NCBI RefSeq assembly: GCF_027942865.1
Contig: NC_134509.1
Location: 30,698,197-30,762,196, forward strand
Direction of reading: 5' to 3'
DNA: 64,000 bases
From: Odontesthes bonariensis
Lineage: Eukaryota > Chordata > Actinopteri > Atheriniformes > Atherinopsidae
This document shows, piece by piece, positions 1-12,095 of this stretch. Every line of letters starts with the position of its first letter. The first letter of the stretch is position 1. The position numbers and the translations under genes are program-made. Below the pieces are notes generated by a model. The model was given only the letters and a program-made list of their open reading frames with translations, did no database searches and had not been told where the DNA came from.

Positions 1-242
1 ACTGGTTCAGAATATTGTTGATAGTTAGAAGGAGCGTGTTTATGATAAACTGCGAAAGCTAGGCGCCTCCGGAGAGGGCCACGTACACTTGTTATGATAA
101 AACGGTATAAAAGGGTGTCACTAGATGAGCTCGTCGGACATTTTGTACATTCTGTATGCACATTTGCTGTGACGGTTTGTTCAATAAACTCCCCAATGGA
201 CGGCTGACCAACGCGGGATTCGACTCTAATTTCTCCACAACA

Positions 243-1320
243 ACTCCATTTACATAGGGCCAAATTACAACAAATGACATCTATACAATTCTAACCAATT
301 AGAATCCAATTCACAGTAATACAATCATAATCAAATCAAATCCAATTAATTAAATTCCAAATTAGTCTACTTTATACCTACAAAGCCTGAGGAAACCAAC
401 AGATTGCAACAAAACTTATCTTCGATCCAATCTCCCATCCCCGAGCATCCCTCGACGGGGTGACTGTGGACAGAAGAAACTCCCTTTAAAACAATAACTA
501 CTACTCTCAATAATACCTGATTATGTCAAATTCCTTATAATTTTATTCATATAATGTAATTTTCCAAAATGTTGTAAACAAACAAAAGTTATCTAGCTAA
601 GGAAACCAACAAAATGCATGTAATCTGTGATCCATCCTCAGTGTACACAAGGCCAGAGTGGAGTGAAAAGCTCTATTTTAACAGAAAGAAACCTCTGGCA
701 TAACCAGACTCAGGGAGGGCAACTATCTGCTTCACTGATAACACCAGATCAGGAGACCCTGTGGAACTTCATAACTTGCTCTAGCGTGCTAAGAAAATTC
801 TTCATTTACAAGAACAAACTGGAATCTATCAGATAAATATGACTTAAACCAGCCAAATGCAGTTCCTTTAATCCCAATAACATGTTCAAGTCTCTGTAAT
901 AGAATTCTATGATTGATTGTATCAAATATAGCACTGAGATACAAGACACAATTCCACTATCAGAGTCTAAGAGGAGATGATTGGGAACTTTCATCACTGC
1001 TTTTTCTGGGCTATGATGTGCTCTGGATTCTGACAATACTCTTCAAACAGATTATTTCTGTGTAAATGATAACAAAGTTGAGCTGCAACATTTATTTCAA
1101 GAACTTTAGACATAAAATTTGATTGGATATAGGTCGACAATTAGCTACCACTCTTGGATCAAGAGTATGTTTTTTAGATGAAGGTTTAATTACAGCAATC
1201 CTAAAACTCTGTGGTACTTAGCCTGTGTGGATAAATCAGGGTGTGTTGTCAAAGATGAAATCCAATATAATTAGTCCAAAACTCAACTCTGAATGTGCTG
1301 CCTACCAGCACTGTTACAGG
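243..1320 (-). repeat. L2-type LINE fragment, decayed
   Basis: On the minus strand, 1036-806 reads as a degraded piece of reverse transcriptase (LLLDSDSGIVS, then a decayed match to the usual AFDTINHRILLQRLEHV block, then YLIDSS). The left part, 243-780, matches the 3' UTR of the L2 at 53930-54260: the same CCAATT-rich stretch, the 'ggaaaccaacagattgcaac' block and the 'gaaacctctggca' block. The 3' terminus lies near 243, where 'catagggccaaatt' corresponds to the 'tatagcgccaaat' end of that copy. The right limit is uncertain. Stops and small gaps show an old inactive copy. Confidence 0.75.
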
Positions 1321-1538
1321 TCAAGAATAAGACTGCAATGACAATCTGACAAGTGAATTAAAATAAATAAATTGAAATAGAAAAAACACTATAGCCTACT
1401 GAGTGAGTCTCCACACTCAAAACAGCTGTGGAGCAGGTAAGCACAAGAAGCTATCATGATTGGAAAAAAAAAAAAGTAAACATTTCTGGAGAAGAATAAT
1501 TTAAAACTGACACGGCAGTAAAAAAAAACACGACTAAA

Positions 1539-2480
1539 CCACAGACCAGTGGTGTCAAAAGTACACACATTTGTTACTTAAGTAGAAGTATAGATACTGC
1601 AGTTTAAAAACACTCTGGTAAAAGTTGAAGTATCAACTTGACCTCTTTACTCAAGTAAAAGTGAAAAAGTATGTGCTCCAAAACCTACTTAAAGTATAAA
1701 AGTATAAAGTAACCTTTAAATTAAAAATAATAAATAAAATAAAAAAACCTACACACAAAAAGGTAGATGCCACTATATGAATTGCAAGCTTAATTTGAAA
1801 ACTGATTAGTTATACACGTGGGTCTTGGGTGTGCAGAGTTTGCATTGCATTTTCCACGAGTCATTTTTGCACCCGACTATTTCGAAAAATTCTTTGAGGT
1901 AGGGCCATGGATGAGGAAGGTCTTGTTGGTCTCCGTCTCCATCTCCTGATACGCTCTTGCCTGTGTCCGTCCTTTCAGACATTTCGCCATCTTTTTCTGA
2001 ATCCGACATTGTGGCGTGGCACACACTTCGCGCAGCTTCGCGTTTGCAGTTTGTAGAACACCTGCTTGCTTCTGACAAATGACGATTTCCTTGTGTGTCA
2101 GCACAAATTTGACGAATAGCCTAACCGATAAGTGTTTGCGTTATATGATTCATCCAATTACACTCGTTCTCACTAGGTGTGGATGGCGCCACTGATCTGT
2201 ATTGGATGGCGCACATATGACGTGAAATGCATAAACATTAAACTGAAGTCAAGAGTTAAAAAAAAACAAAAAAAACTGAAGCCCAGAGTAACGAGGCTGT
2301 TTGTTTTGAAAATGTAAGGAATAGAAAGTACAGATACTTCTGTGAAAATGTAGTAGTGGAGTAGAAGTCAGAAGTAGGCAGAAAAATAAGTAATGGAGTA
2401 AAGTACAGATACCTAAAAAGTGTACTTAAGTACAGTTACAAAGTATTTGTACTTCGTTACTTGACACCTCTGCCACAGAC
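1539..2480 (-). mobile_element. Internally deleted hAT transposon with 8-bp target duplication
   Basis: The element spans 1547-2472 and is flanked on both sides by the direct repeat CCACAGAC (1539-1546 and 2473-2480), the 8-bp duplication made by hAT transposases. Its ends are imperfect inverted repeats (CAGTGGTGTCAAAAGTAC on the left, CAGAGGTGTCAAGTAACG read inward from the right). Their subterminal parts are rich in AAGTA/TACTT units, as in Tol2-like ends. Only the first coding exon of a transposase remains on the minus strand. Confidence 0.92.
1806..2078 (-). pseudogene. Remnant first exon of hAT transposase (BED finger)
   Basis: Ninety codons are open. The acidic/Ser-rich head is followed by HPWPYLKEFFEIVG and MQCKLC, the first half of a BED-type zinc finger with its CxxC pair. 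The exon stops where the second half of the finger should follow. No catalytic or dimerisation domain is left in the 926-bp element, so this is a deletion derivative that would need an outside transposase. Confidence 0.7.
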
Positions 2481-2650
2481 TGTCATAATCAGCCAAAAGA
2501 AGAACTCATACATTTGTGTGGGTTTTTTCTTCCTTCCTCTGTTCTATCCTCTTCTAAATGCGTTGTAATGAATGTATTTCATCATTCTTGAAGAAGACAT
2601 GCACCAGCACTGGGAAGAAAAGGTCCACTGAGCAAAGGACTGCTGTTATA

Positions 2651-3672
2651 ATGATGCAAGAAATAGAGATGGACAACATTTATGAGGAACCACAATGCAT
2701 TCGAGAAATAAGTCGGGATACAAATCGAGCAGGTAATACAAAATACACACACACACATATATATATAACTGTAATTATTAATTTTCATCTGTATGTAAGT
2801 TTGTTTTTAATTCTATTACGTAGAGAAAAGAGTGTGTCGACTGTTTGTCCTCAGCTTTGGGATACTATGTATCATACAAGCCAGTCTCAATCTATCTTTA
2901 CGTCTTACATGTGAGTATTGCTACTGCTTATGAGTGTGTACATTGTGTATATTTAAAAAAAGTAAAGGAGCAAAAAGAAAGAAGATTAACTGTATTTTTT
3001 AATTTTTTTCTAACACAGCACATGTTAGTGACAATAAGACCGGTAAGCTTAACGAATTACAGGAAACCATCAAAGCCTTGAGCAGAGACAGAGACATGCT
3101 TCAAAACAGAATCTCTGAACTCCTCAACATGATGAGGGCTGTGGAGGAAGAGAGAGATAAGCTGAAAATGAAACTGAATGGTAAGAACATAACTTTCTCA
3201 ATGATTTTCTCCGGCTATTGATGAACCCCAGAACAATAACGTAAATTATTGTAACATCATCATTAACTTTGGGTGTATTTTACCCATCATAATATACTCA
3301 CCCCCCAAAAAAATTCTCTCATCAAAATGTATTAAAACACAACAATACATGGCAAACTGAAGTACTTTGCTTACTTCTACTTTTCAAACAGAACATTACA
3401 TTTAAAAGATTTCTTTTTCAGTCCCCCCCCCCCCCCAGAATTTTTTATTTTTAGTTCTCATTTTCCGATGGAAACTTCTGCCATGCAAGTATCATTTGAA
3501 CAGTTTGGTTTGTTTGGGGTAAAGACTACAAGAGTTGGACAAACTGTTAGTCTGGCAGTCCAACATGATCATTTAAGTATTTGACTTCCACAAATTTTTC
3601 TGTTCTTCAGATTTTGGTGGGATGCGAAGCCCCAAGAGGGTCCAAACGAGGACTGTTGGAGATGAGTCATAA
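2651..3672 (+). CDS. Candidate small spliced gene: YxxP-type tail plus coiled coil
   Basis: Three blocks splice plausibly. Exon A, 2651-2732, encodes MMQEIEMDNIYEEPQ... and ends at AG/GTAATA; the IYEEP motif resembles a cytoplasmic tyrosine motif. A coiled-coil exon, 3019-3180, follows an acceptor (taacacag) and ends at G/GTAAGA; it encodes NELQETIKALSRDRDMLQ with heptad-spaced hydrophobics, followed by a highly charged stretch. The last exon, 3611-3672, follows 'ttcttcag' and joins in phase to DFGGMRSPKRV... and a TAA stop. A possible short hydrophobic exon lies near 2857-2912 but its phase does not fit well. Tail plus stalk recalls fish C-type-lectin-like receptors, but no lectin domain is present. 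It could be a real small gene or the remains of a receptor gene. I do not recognise the product. Confidence 0.4.
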
Positions 3673-4817
3673 AACGCTGGTGCTTACCAGCAGGTTCAAC
3701 GTCTCTTGTTGACTAAAGCGCCGCTGGTTGTGTGAGAAAGATCTGTGTACTAATCCATAATGTCAGCACAGGAAAATATTATGAATGTATGTACATGCAC
3801 TATACATGTAAAAGAGGCAATGTACTTTCACATTTAACAAAGTAAATATGTTCAGAATTGTAAATTATAATGATTTCAAAAAAACTTTCCCAATAATGCA
3901 AACAGTAACTGTTAAGATGAAAACATATGATGTATCATACAAGCTTTGAGGAATACTTTGTGTTTTTTCAAATATTTTCTGCTATCACAGGGCAAAACTG
4001 TATGTATGTAATGTTTAAATTTTTGGGGAAAGAATGATCATATCTTGATGAGATGCTTCATTTAATTTTAGTAGCCACAAAACAAGTAAATGAATTGGGA
4101 AAAAAATGATTTACGTTGATAATGCCCTGAGAGGGTTATTTGTCTGGTTTGGACACACAAGTAGTAGATGTTGCAAGAAGAAACATGTAAAAAAAATCCT
4201 GTGAGTCCACATTGTATCATTAAAGAAGTTCTGGATAAAACTGCTTAAATTGTGGCTCCCTCAACTGTGTGATTAATATACCTGATGGCTGTTAGAGGAG
4301 ATAAAATTGTGTTCATTAGAACTGGCTTGTGACTAAGGCATGAGGACATTTTTGACACATATGAAACTACAAATAACACCATAGAAAGGTACCAGCTGAC
4401 CAGCTGGGTTAAAACAGGAGCATGCTTACTGGTGTACTATCGTGACTACTCTCATTTAACATATGAGTTTCAACTAAAGTTCCTCTTACTATATCAAATA
4501 TGTACTGTGCAGATGTGCTATGTGCTGTAAATATTCAAATATATCCAAAACTATCTTCAAATTACGTCCTAAGCAATTAGCAATTTTTAAAAACTTTGAC
4601 CTGTAACATAAAGTATGATTTGAAAAACTCCAGCGGCAGTTGACAATCTTACTTTCACCTCATCCAAACTGTAGATTAGAGTATAGATAAGAGTTTCATA
4701 ATAATGAGCCAACAATACTGAAGTCACTGAATCTGTTCTAAAAATTAAACTAAAAATGCTGGTGTACCTGATTTGTTGCAACAGACATGAAGCACCACAA
4801 ATTCTTCATGCATTCTC
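3673..4817. other. No recognisable gene
   Basis: AT-rich sequence downstream of the candidate coiled-coil gene. It probably includes that gene's 3' UTR. I see no long open frame, repeat signature or RNA gene. Confidence 0.5.
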
Positions 4818-6378
4818 GTCATAGTCAGGGCTGGACTGGCTATCTGGCCGTTCGGGCATATCCCGAACGGCCCTCCCGCGATTTCCGAGGGCCGTAAATA
4901 AAATATACATATATATATTATATTTTTTATTGACTGCGACGGTAAAAAAAATGACACGTCGGGGCCCATTGGATGTTTCTCCTGACGCACAGAGCGCTAG
5001 TCCAATGAGAATGCCTAACGTTGTCAAAGGCCCGCCCCTCCCTACAGGCCCACTTGACCCAAGTCATCATCATCATTATAACCCCAAGTTTAGCTGACTT
5101 CACTTGGCTATATTCGGCTAAAGCTCTGGTGGAAAGAGGACGCGAAATGGAGAAACAAAAGAGTGGCCATGACAAGCGTAAAGAAAAGAGAAAAGAAAAA
5201 CTAAGAGACGACGCAGTAAAATGCGCTAAAATCACCGATATGTTTTTTTAAAAGCACAAGCTCGAGCTCAGGTTCGGTTAGTGGGGCCGTGGGAGATGCG
5301 GAACCTGGCTGCTCGACCTCAGGTTGGGGCAGCAGTGGGGCCGCCGCCGGTACATCATCAACGAGCGCACAGGTGGTGCAGAATGAACAGGAGGAGGCGG
5401 AGGAGATGGTTCCAGCTGGGGAACCAGAGGAGGAGGAGACGGAGATAGGAGACGTGACCCAGCAGGGAGAGATTGAGGTTAGAATTCATCTCAACACACC
5501 CGCTAGCCAATGCAGTGTAGCTATTGGGCGCTTCGGCGTTTCGTTTCCCATTGCCTGAAAGTTTGAAACCGAGACCAAGTTGTCATCCTGACTTCATCAA
5601 ATCAGTCACAAAAATACCCATTTGGTATAATTTTTTGGTTTTGCTGTAGTGAAAAAAATGACGTGTCCGAGAAAAAATACACAGACATAAGCACTATCTT
5701 AGGCTCTTTTGATCAGTCTCAAGCTGCATTACAGTTTATGCCTGGGGGGCGGGGGTTAACATTCCATTCAGTAAGCTCACTGACAGTATCTGTGGACTGG
5801 AGCAATTTTGAGCAATAAATAAAATAATTGAACCCAGGAAATTATTACTACATGTTTAATTTGATTCAGTAAGACTTAGCACATACAACAGTGTGTGTGT
5901 GGTGCTGGTGCTCCTTTTCTATACAGTGTTGTGTGTGTTGGTGAAATATTGCTTTGCTTATCCCTGGCTTGGGTCTGTGGGACCCATTTTCAGGTTTTGC
6001 TGAAGGAAAATGGTATGAATACTTTTTTCACAATGAGATTCACTGGCCAGGGCTCATCATCTGGAAAATAAAGTTAGTTATCCTCCTCTCTCTATCTCTT
6101 ATCCTCAAAAACAAAGATACTCAGAACTTCACAAGCAGGATGAAGGGAACATCAGGGTGCACAGCAGCTTTTTTCCCCTCCTTTAGTCCCAGGTCCACTG
6201 GGCCAGAATATCTTCTATGTAACAAAAACATGAACACCTTACAAGGATTAAATGGAGGATTAATGATAATTAGACAGAAGTGTGTGTATATATAAATATA
6301 CCTATATGCGCGCTGGGCCCTCAGTGATCAAAAAGTGCCCGGGCCCTTTTCAGATGCCAGTCCAGCCCTGGTCATAGT
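4818..6378 (+). mobile_element. Internally deleted hAT transposon (ZMYM-like transposase type)
   Basis: The element occupies 4826-6370. Its ends are CAGGGCTGGACTGGC and the inverted GCCAGTCCAGCCCTG, and it is flanked by the 8-bp direct repeat GTCATAGT (4818-4825 and 6371-6378). The termini are a perfect 15-bp inverted repeat. Only the 5' part of a transposase is left (5147-5558); the remaining ~800 bp is non-coding. Confidence 0.93.
5147..5558 (+). pseudogene. 5' remnant of hAT transposase
   Basis: From the ATG at 5147 the reading is MEKQKSGHDKRKEKRKEKLR followed by DDAVKCAKITDMFF. After a short slip it continues in another frame with GDAEPGCSTSG and a Gly/Ser/Glu-rich acidic head. This is the usual start of fish hAT proteins annotated as zinc finger MYM-type 1-like. 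The catalytic region is missing, so the element is non-autonomous. Confidence 0.7.
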
Positions 6379-7244
6379 GGTGGTCGATAATATCATGGGA
6401 CCTGTGGAAAATTTGGACATGACATCCCTTCTTATGATCGAGCCTTGTGACTTCCCAACTTGAAACATTTCCTAACAAGTAGCTCAGAAAACAGATGCCG
6501 TCTTTGGTGCTGCCTCTATTGTTGAGCCCCTATATCTGTGGATAGCTGGTTACAACTCACTCACATGATAGATGGTAGATATGTATGTTGGTCCATAAAA
6601 GAATATGTAGCAGATTCACATAAAGGCTCAATAACTGGACAAAGTTAGAATTCATTATAGTTGGAATTAATGTACATGGTAAGGTTTTAATGTTCAACAA
6701 CATATGATATGGGTTAGAAAGATATGTATTGTCACAGCCAGTATGTAGTAGTCGAACCACAACCAATGAGTATTAGATGTGTGAACAAACAATCCTGTTT
6801 CACTGTTTCTGGTGAAACCTGGCTGCTCAGTTAGTTATCTATCTAGTTTCCAGATCACGTGAAGAATTTGTGGCATTTTTCATTTCTACAACCTTAGCTC
6901 ACAGAATATATAGTAGACAGAATTCAGAGAATCAAAAATGTTTATTACTTTGAAACTTATTCAGAAACTTGTTTTGTTTTCACATTCTATATTCAAAACA
7001 TATATTATAATCTGAAAGCCATGATGGTTTTAATAAGAACTCATATACGTATATTTTAAATACATTAGTTATTTTCCACAACAATTGGCCTTTTGCTGCT
7101 ATTCTTAAAAAAAGAACAAAAAAACAGAGGAAAGAACTTTGTTGGGGATAATTTCAGCATGCATTCTTTCATCAGGTGTTCATGGGACAGAGATAGTGAA
7201 TGGATATGTCATACATAATTTGTGTATTACACATTCATCTTTGG
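6379..7244. other. No recognisable gene
   Basis: AT-rich sequence between a hAT element and the membrane-protein exon. The part next to 7245 probably belongs to the 3' UTR of the minus-strand gene. Nothing else is supported. Confidence 0.4.
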
Positions 7245-8740
7245 TTAAAATGGATTGATCATTGCAAAGACATAGGCCACAGGCAACTGCAATCCAATAT
7301 TGACAATATGCCATTTTCCCATCCCTAATGCTCCTATAAGCAACCCTCCTATCGTTCCCAAAGTTCCTGGCCATGAGGACCATCTTCCAGCTGTAGCTGC
7401 TGTTGCACCCACAGACACTCCTGTTGCTCCCACCACACCTAGCAGAGCTCCAGCTGTTCCACCGTCACCCAGAGCCGGGGCTAAAACTTCCAATCCAGCC
7501 AATAAACTCCCTGCTACTGAAGCTGCCCCCGCAATAACTTTTACGTCCCCAGCTGAACGCCTTACTAGTGCACCCCCGACTGTAGCTCCCAACCCCAACT
7601 GACACAATTTTGCACCAAAGAACGCTGTCTTCACAGCTTCCAGAGAGGACTGGTAGTTCATAGCAGTGCTTATTTGTTCTCTGGACAGATTCCGCCCTGC
7701 CGCTCTCATCTTTACCGCAGTTGTTACAACTACCTGCCCGGCGTGTAGGGTGAGCATGCCGATGACGAAGATTGCAAACATTCCCATGCATCCCACCAAC
7801 ATCCAAAACTTGAAGTCAGAAGATTTGAGAAGAAAATAACCTAGTAAGCCAACTAAAGCCAGCAGCACTAGAAACACGGACTGGTGACCTCCATAACCAA
7901 ACAAGCCAAATCCTGATGTTACAATGGCAACTATTGCCATTGGAATACCCGAGAAAGCCAAAAAGTCAACATGTTTGACCATTACAGTATTGATCCAGTC
8001 TTGAATGCTTCTTTGCGCCATCTCAGCCTCTTCATTCTCAAGCTTTCTCCTCTCTAACTCCTCCCTTTCCTTTTGTTGAGTGGCCCACATTGTCCTGCCC
8101 TCTATCCCGCTTGTGCTGCCACCCTTCTCCAGTGACAGGATCCTCTGCTCTATCTGCAGGGTCACCCTCTGTCTCTGCTGCCAGTCGGTGATTTCAATGT
8201 GCTCTCGCTCCCTGGACCTGACCTCTGATCCCGGAGTGCAACATATCTCTCCCTGCTTCCAGAGGACCTTGAATACAAAACGCAGGGGTGGTTTGAGCAC
8301 AGTGAAAAAGCTCAAAGCCCACAGAAGTCCCACCATGCCGTAATTCTTAACAATCAATTCCACTACAATCCCAAATGATGCTCCACTGAGCGTGGTCCCG
8401 ATGGCACCTGCAAATCCTGCCGATGCCCACAATCCAACAGAGTGTTCGTGGGAGCCGGTACAGCTTCTCATTGCCACAAACATTGAAGCGACCACTGCTG
8501 CAAGAATCACACCAGCTATCACTGATGTCATCGCTGTCGTAAGTGCTGTGGCCCCAATAAGGGTCCCCAGCCCCAGGGCACCCACTGCCCTGACTTCGTC
8601 CATCACTGGCTTTAGCGAACCACTTGTTGTCATCACTGACACGATTTTGTCCACTGGGTCTTCTGTGGCTCCCAGTATGCAGCCTCCCACTGCTCCCAGG
8701 GCAAATCCCACAGCTGCCTCCTTTAACTTGCTTTTTCCTC
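7245..8740 (-). CDS. Large terminal exon of an unrecognised multi-pass membrane protein
   Basis: Reading from 8740 down to the stop at 7245 gives about 497 codons in one frame. The exon follows a good acceptor (tgtttcag) and begins in phase 1 with GKSKLKEAAVGFALG. About four hydrophobic Gly/Ala-rich segments come first. A charged, probably helical linker follows (IEQRILSLEKGG ... QQKEREELERRKLENEEAEM). Then three strong membrane segments (for example SVFLVLLALVGLLGYFLL) and a Gly/Ala-rich tail with a final hydrophobic stretch. The Gly/Ala spacing suggests tightly packed helices. An upstream exon is needed: a short ATG exon near 8974-8932 (MTATMLLTAS) would join in phase but its donor is weak. 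Long, uninterrupted and compositionally normal, it is probably a real host gene; I cannot name the family. Confidence 0.7.
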
Positions 8741-10246
8741 CTGAAACAGACGGTGCAATGCTGTTTCAGTACATACATTTATGATAACTTGTTTTACTTT
8801 TCATATGTTCTAAGTTTTGATTATTTTGTTTTGACTGATATGTTTTTACCCCAATGTTTAATTTGCTTCATAGTAGACTGTGTCTTTGATAATCGATCAC
8901 TTTCTTTGTTATATTTTCCTTCAGTAGTAAACTTGAAAATATGGTTGACGCGGTCAGAAGCATTGTAGCAGTCATAGTTCTTTGAAGACATATTTGTGAG
9001 AAAGGAGATTCGTTGATTTTCTTGATTTGTTCAAAGATTTTTCCAAGCAAAAAAATATTTTGAAAAGCTGCTTTTCATGACTACATGTAGAGCACTGAGA
9101 TATTGTTGTTACGAAATAAGTTATAAAGAATATGTATCAGTCAGTCACTTTTAAATGCATGAAGCTGCTTCATGAAAAGGATCACATGGCTATGGTCAGA
9201 CACTCTCAACGGACTGGTTAGTCAGGTTGAACCAGCAGAGACAACGTGCTGCTGCGATTCCTATCTGTTTACTGCTGCATGTGACTCTGACTGAGGATAG
9301 TTAACGCAAAGAAACTAACAACAGCAAAAGTGTCTAAACAGTGAAACACCTCCACAATTAGGAGAAAAGACTGAATACTCAACATGCAGAAAATAAAAGA
9401 GCCTGAAGCCTTGAACACCTATTTAGTTTTTACACAAGCAAAGCAGTAAACCGCATACTGACATTCTGTCATTAACACATAGATGACTGAAAATACAGGT
9501 TTAGAAAGTGAGTGTGTTATTACCAATGGGTCCCATGTTGTTCTAAGATAGGCAGGCACTGAAGAATCTTCCTAAACTGCAATTAGGTAAAGCTCCTCTG
9601 TGTGTTGACAGCGCCGTGTGTGGGGTAAACTGTGTTTGAAAAGGCTTCTTTTTCCTGTTTATACGACAGCTCACACAGGGCACACCCTTTGCTGATTTGC
9701 TCTCAGTCACAGACCCTGTTCTAATCTCCAAGATCTCTGCACCTCAGTGTTCAACACATTCCTTACTAGAATCTATTCATGGATTTGTATTGTATTTTAA
9801 TTTTTATTACTATACTTGAAGCACAATGTGCTTTGAAAAACATGTAGTTCAAAGAAATGTTATTCATTAAATGGCCTAAATCACATCATAACTCATCTCA
9901 AGGAGCATAGGCCTGAAAAAATAAAACTGTTGTCTACCTATTTTTCTTATTACTTATTGAATCTTTCTTTTAATATGCTAAATATTTCTTCCTCTTTTCC
10001 ACAGAGGCTCAGTTCATACTTAGGAAAGTACAAGAGCAAAAACTAGGCATCACCTGTTTGTCTATTCAGCCAATAGTTTAATTACTCTGTGGGCACAGAA
10101 GTATCTTACTTTTGTGTTACAAGTTTTAAACTAGTTCTGAGAAACTGGATGAATCTGCAAATTCAAATTATGCTGAGGTGACGTTTTGAATTGACTACTA
10201 ATGTAGCAGAGTGCAAGATACTGTTGTTTTGGTCTGGGTACTAAAG
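8741..10246. other. Upstream/intronic region of the membrane-protein gene; nothing clear
   Basis: AT-rich sequence that should hold the 5' exon(s) and promoter of the minus-strand gene ending at 7245. I cannot place them with confidence and see no transposon ends here. Confidence 0.4.
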
Positions 10247-10598
10247 TATACACCCATTGTAGGTAGTAGGCTGCATTTATTTTAGTTAAGTGAAAATACA
10301 ACAGCTGGTTGTTTGGGATAACGTGATAGCCTATATAAAATTATAATACGCTACAAAAAAGTGATCACAGCCAAATATGACAAAAGATGAGGCTAGCCTT
10401 TCATTTCTGACAGCTGAACATTGCACATCTACAAACCTTAAACAAAATAAACGAGAGCAACAACCGTCTTTTTTTTTCTTCTTAAACAATGTTTTATATT
10501 CTTTTCATATAATTTGCTGATGGCAATTATAGAGTGAGTGCGTTATACTGAAAGCGAGGCTGGGTGTGTCTATGAATATAGACAACAGTGAGGTTCTT
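10247..10598 (+). repeat. Left arm of a ~350-bp inverted repeat pair
   Basis: The stretch matches the reverse complement of 13411-14934 once the hAT in that arm is removed. Shared blocks include TATACACCCATTGTAGG at the outer edge, 'gtgatcacagccaaatatg', 'gaaaggctagcc' (in the partner) and 'ggtgtgtctatgaatatag' near the inner edge. Outer ends read TATACACCC...GGGTGTATA, which could be terminal inverted repeats next to a TA target. Confidence 0.85.
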
Positions 10599-11766
10599 TT
10601 GTTGTTTTTTTAAATGTGTTTAATTTGTTCAATAAGCAGACATACAAAAGACAAGACTAGACAGAATAATAAAACAACGACAACAACAACAAGCTGGGAA
10701 CAACAGAAAAATCAAAAACCCAAATGGAAGGATCAACGGCAGATTATAGTTCTGCGTCTATCGTCTTGACGTGTTGCTTTGTTCTGGTCGCTAACCACTT
10801 TTCATGTTATGGTTCTGCAACCTCGGTCTGGAATTTCTAGGGACGCACAGCAGTGCTACTCCCTAGAATTTCGGTGGGTGGTGACGAGAACTTCGGCGGC
10901 GCCGGCGGAAGTGTTTATTTTTCAAAAAAAAAAAAAAAGTGTATGCAAGATATGGATCTGGAGTAGAACAGCTTCTTTTATTGGAGTTGGTGAAAATGCA
11001 AAGGAGGAAGCCACACAGACAACCGGAAAGGCACACCGAGGACCAATCACAGCTGCTTTTGTCTGCGCACTTCCGTTGGTGGTCTGCGTGCGTCTGTCGC
11101 GTAGTCAGGATTTTTTTGAGGTGCACGAGAACGCGCGCAGAGCCTCTGCGTGGGGGAGTGGTCAAGATTTTGACTCTTGCAGAGGCTCTGCGTCCGAGCG
11201 TCAGAGGCTTTGCGTCTGAAGCATAAATCAGCCTTCAGCCCCCCCCTCCCCCATGTCCTGTGCCATCCTCTCAATGAGGGGGCTTTATCTGAAATCCAGT
11301 GCTGTAGAATATTTTTCCTGGCGCAGAATGACATAACATTATACAGCTTCTTCTGGTCCTTATCAGTCACATGCTCACTGGGAAGGCCCAGAATGAGAGA
11401 GAGACCGGGTCGAGATCGAGGTCCTTCTTCAGAATCTTTTGCATTTCAAATAAGACATTACTCCAATAATTTGGAATTTTAACACAGGACCAGAAACAGT
11501 GAGTAAGATCACCAATTTCTGTCTTACATTTAAGACAGAGTGGAGAGACATCCTTCCTGTACTTGGAGAGACGGCTTGGACTAACATGTGCTCTATGCAG
11601 TATCTTAAATTGCATCGATCTTGTCTGGATAGGTTGCCGGGTCTGCATGGAGCAGTGGGTGGCCCATGAGCCCAGCTGCCCGAAGTGCTGTGATGGGGAC
11701 TTTGAGGCCAAGAGCTTCCACCTAACAGGGATGGACGAAACCGTTTCCATCTTTAAAGATGTCGTA
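10599..11766 (-). mobile_element. 5'-truncated L1-type LINE with a nested Harbinger copy
   Basis: On the minus strand the right part encodes the C-terminal end of an L1-type ORF2: MQFKILHRAHVSPSRLSKY, then CLKCKTEIGDLTHCFW (a CxxC...HxxxxC cluster) and further on ARKNILQHWISDKAPS. The 3' UTR and A-rich tail continue at 10736-10599 after interruption by the Harbinger element at about 10737-11231. Only the last few hundred codons survive, the usual result of incomplete reverse transcription. Confidence 0.8.
10737..11231 (+). mobile_element. Non-autonomous PIF/Harbinger copy nested in the L1
   Basis: About 495 bp, closely similar to the reverse complement of 17839-18354. Ends are imperfect inverted repeats: GCAGATTATAGTTCTGCGTC on the left, and GGCTGATTTATGCTTCAGAC read inward from the right. 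The interior keeps a start-exon-like frame (LLLLELVKMQRRKPHRQPER) with a small deletion compared with the other copy. The target duplication is not clear. Confidence 0.75.
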
Positions 11767-12095
11767 CGCGATTAGTGATAGTGATTAATGAATTAATTAA
11801 TTTTTTTGGTTCCTAATTGTTAATAGTTCTTTTAGTGTTTATTTTGTTAGTTAGTTAAGTTATTTATTGTTAAGAAAGGGAATGTTTGAATTACTACCAG
11901 TGGGTGTGCGTGTTATATAGTTCTGTTGAGATTGTGTTTTGAATAAATGTGTTTGTTGTTGTTTGTACTATTTTGTTTACTGGGTACTACTTTGGTTCCT
12001 GAGTTGAGCGTTTGGGTTCAAGTGCTAGTTCTATTAGTTAAACACATGCCACACAGACATGAGTTGTTTTGTTTTAAAACATTCAAACCATTAAA
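11767..12095. other. AT-rich spacer, nothing recognised
   Basis: T-rich sequence between the L1 end and a LINE 3' fragment. It contains a possible AATAAA at 11942, but no gene is supported. Confidence 0.4.
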
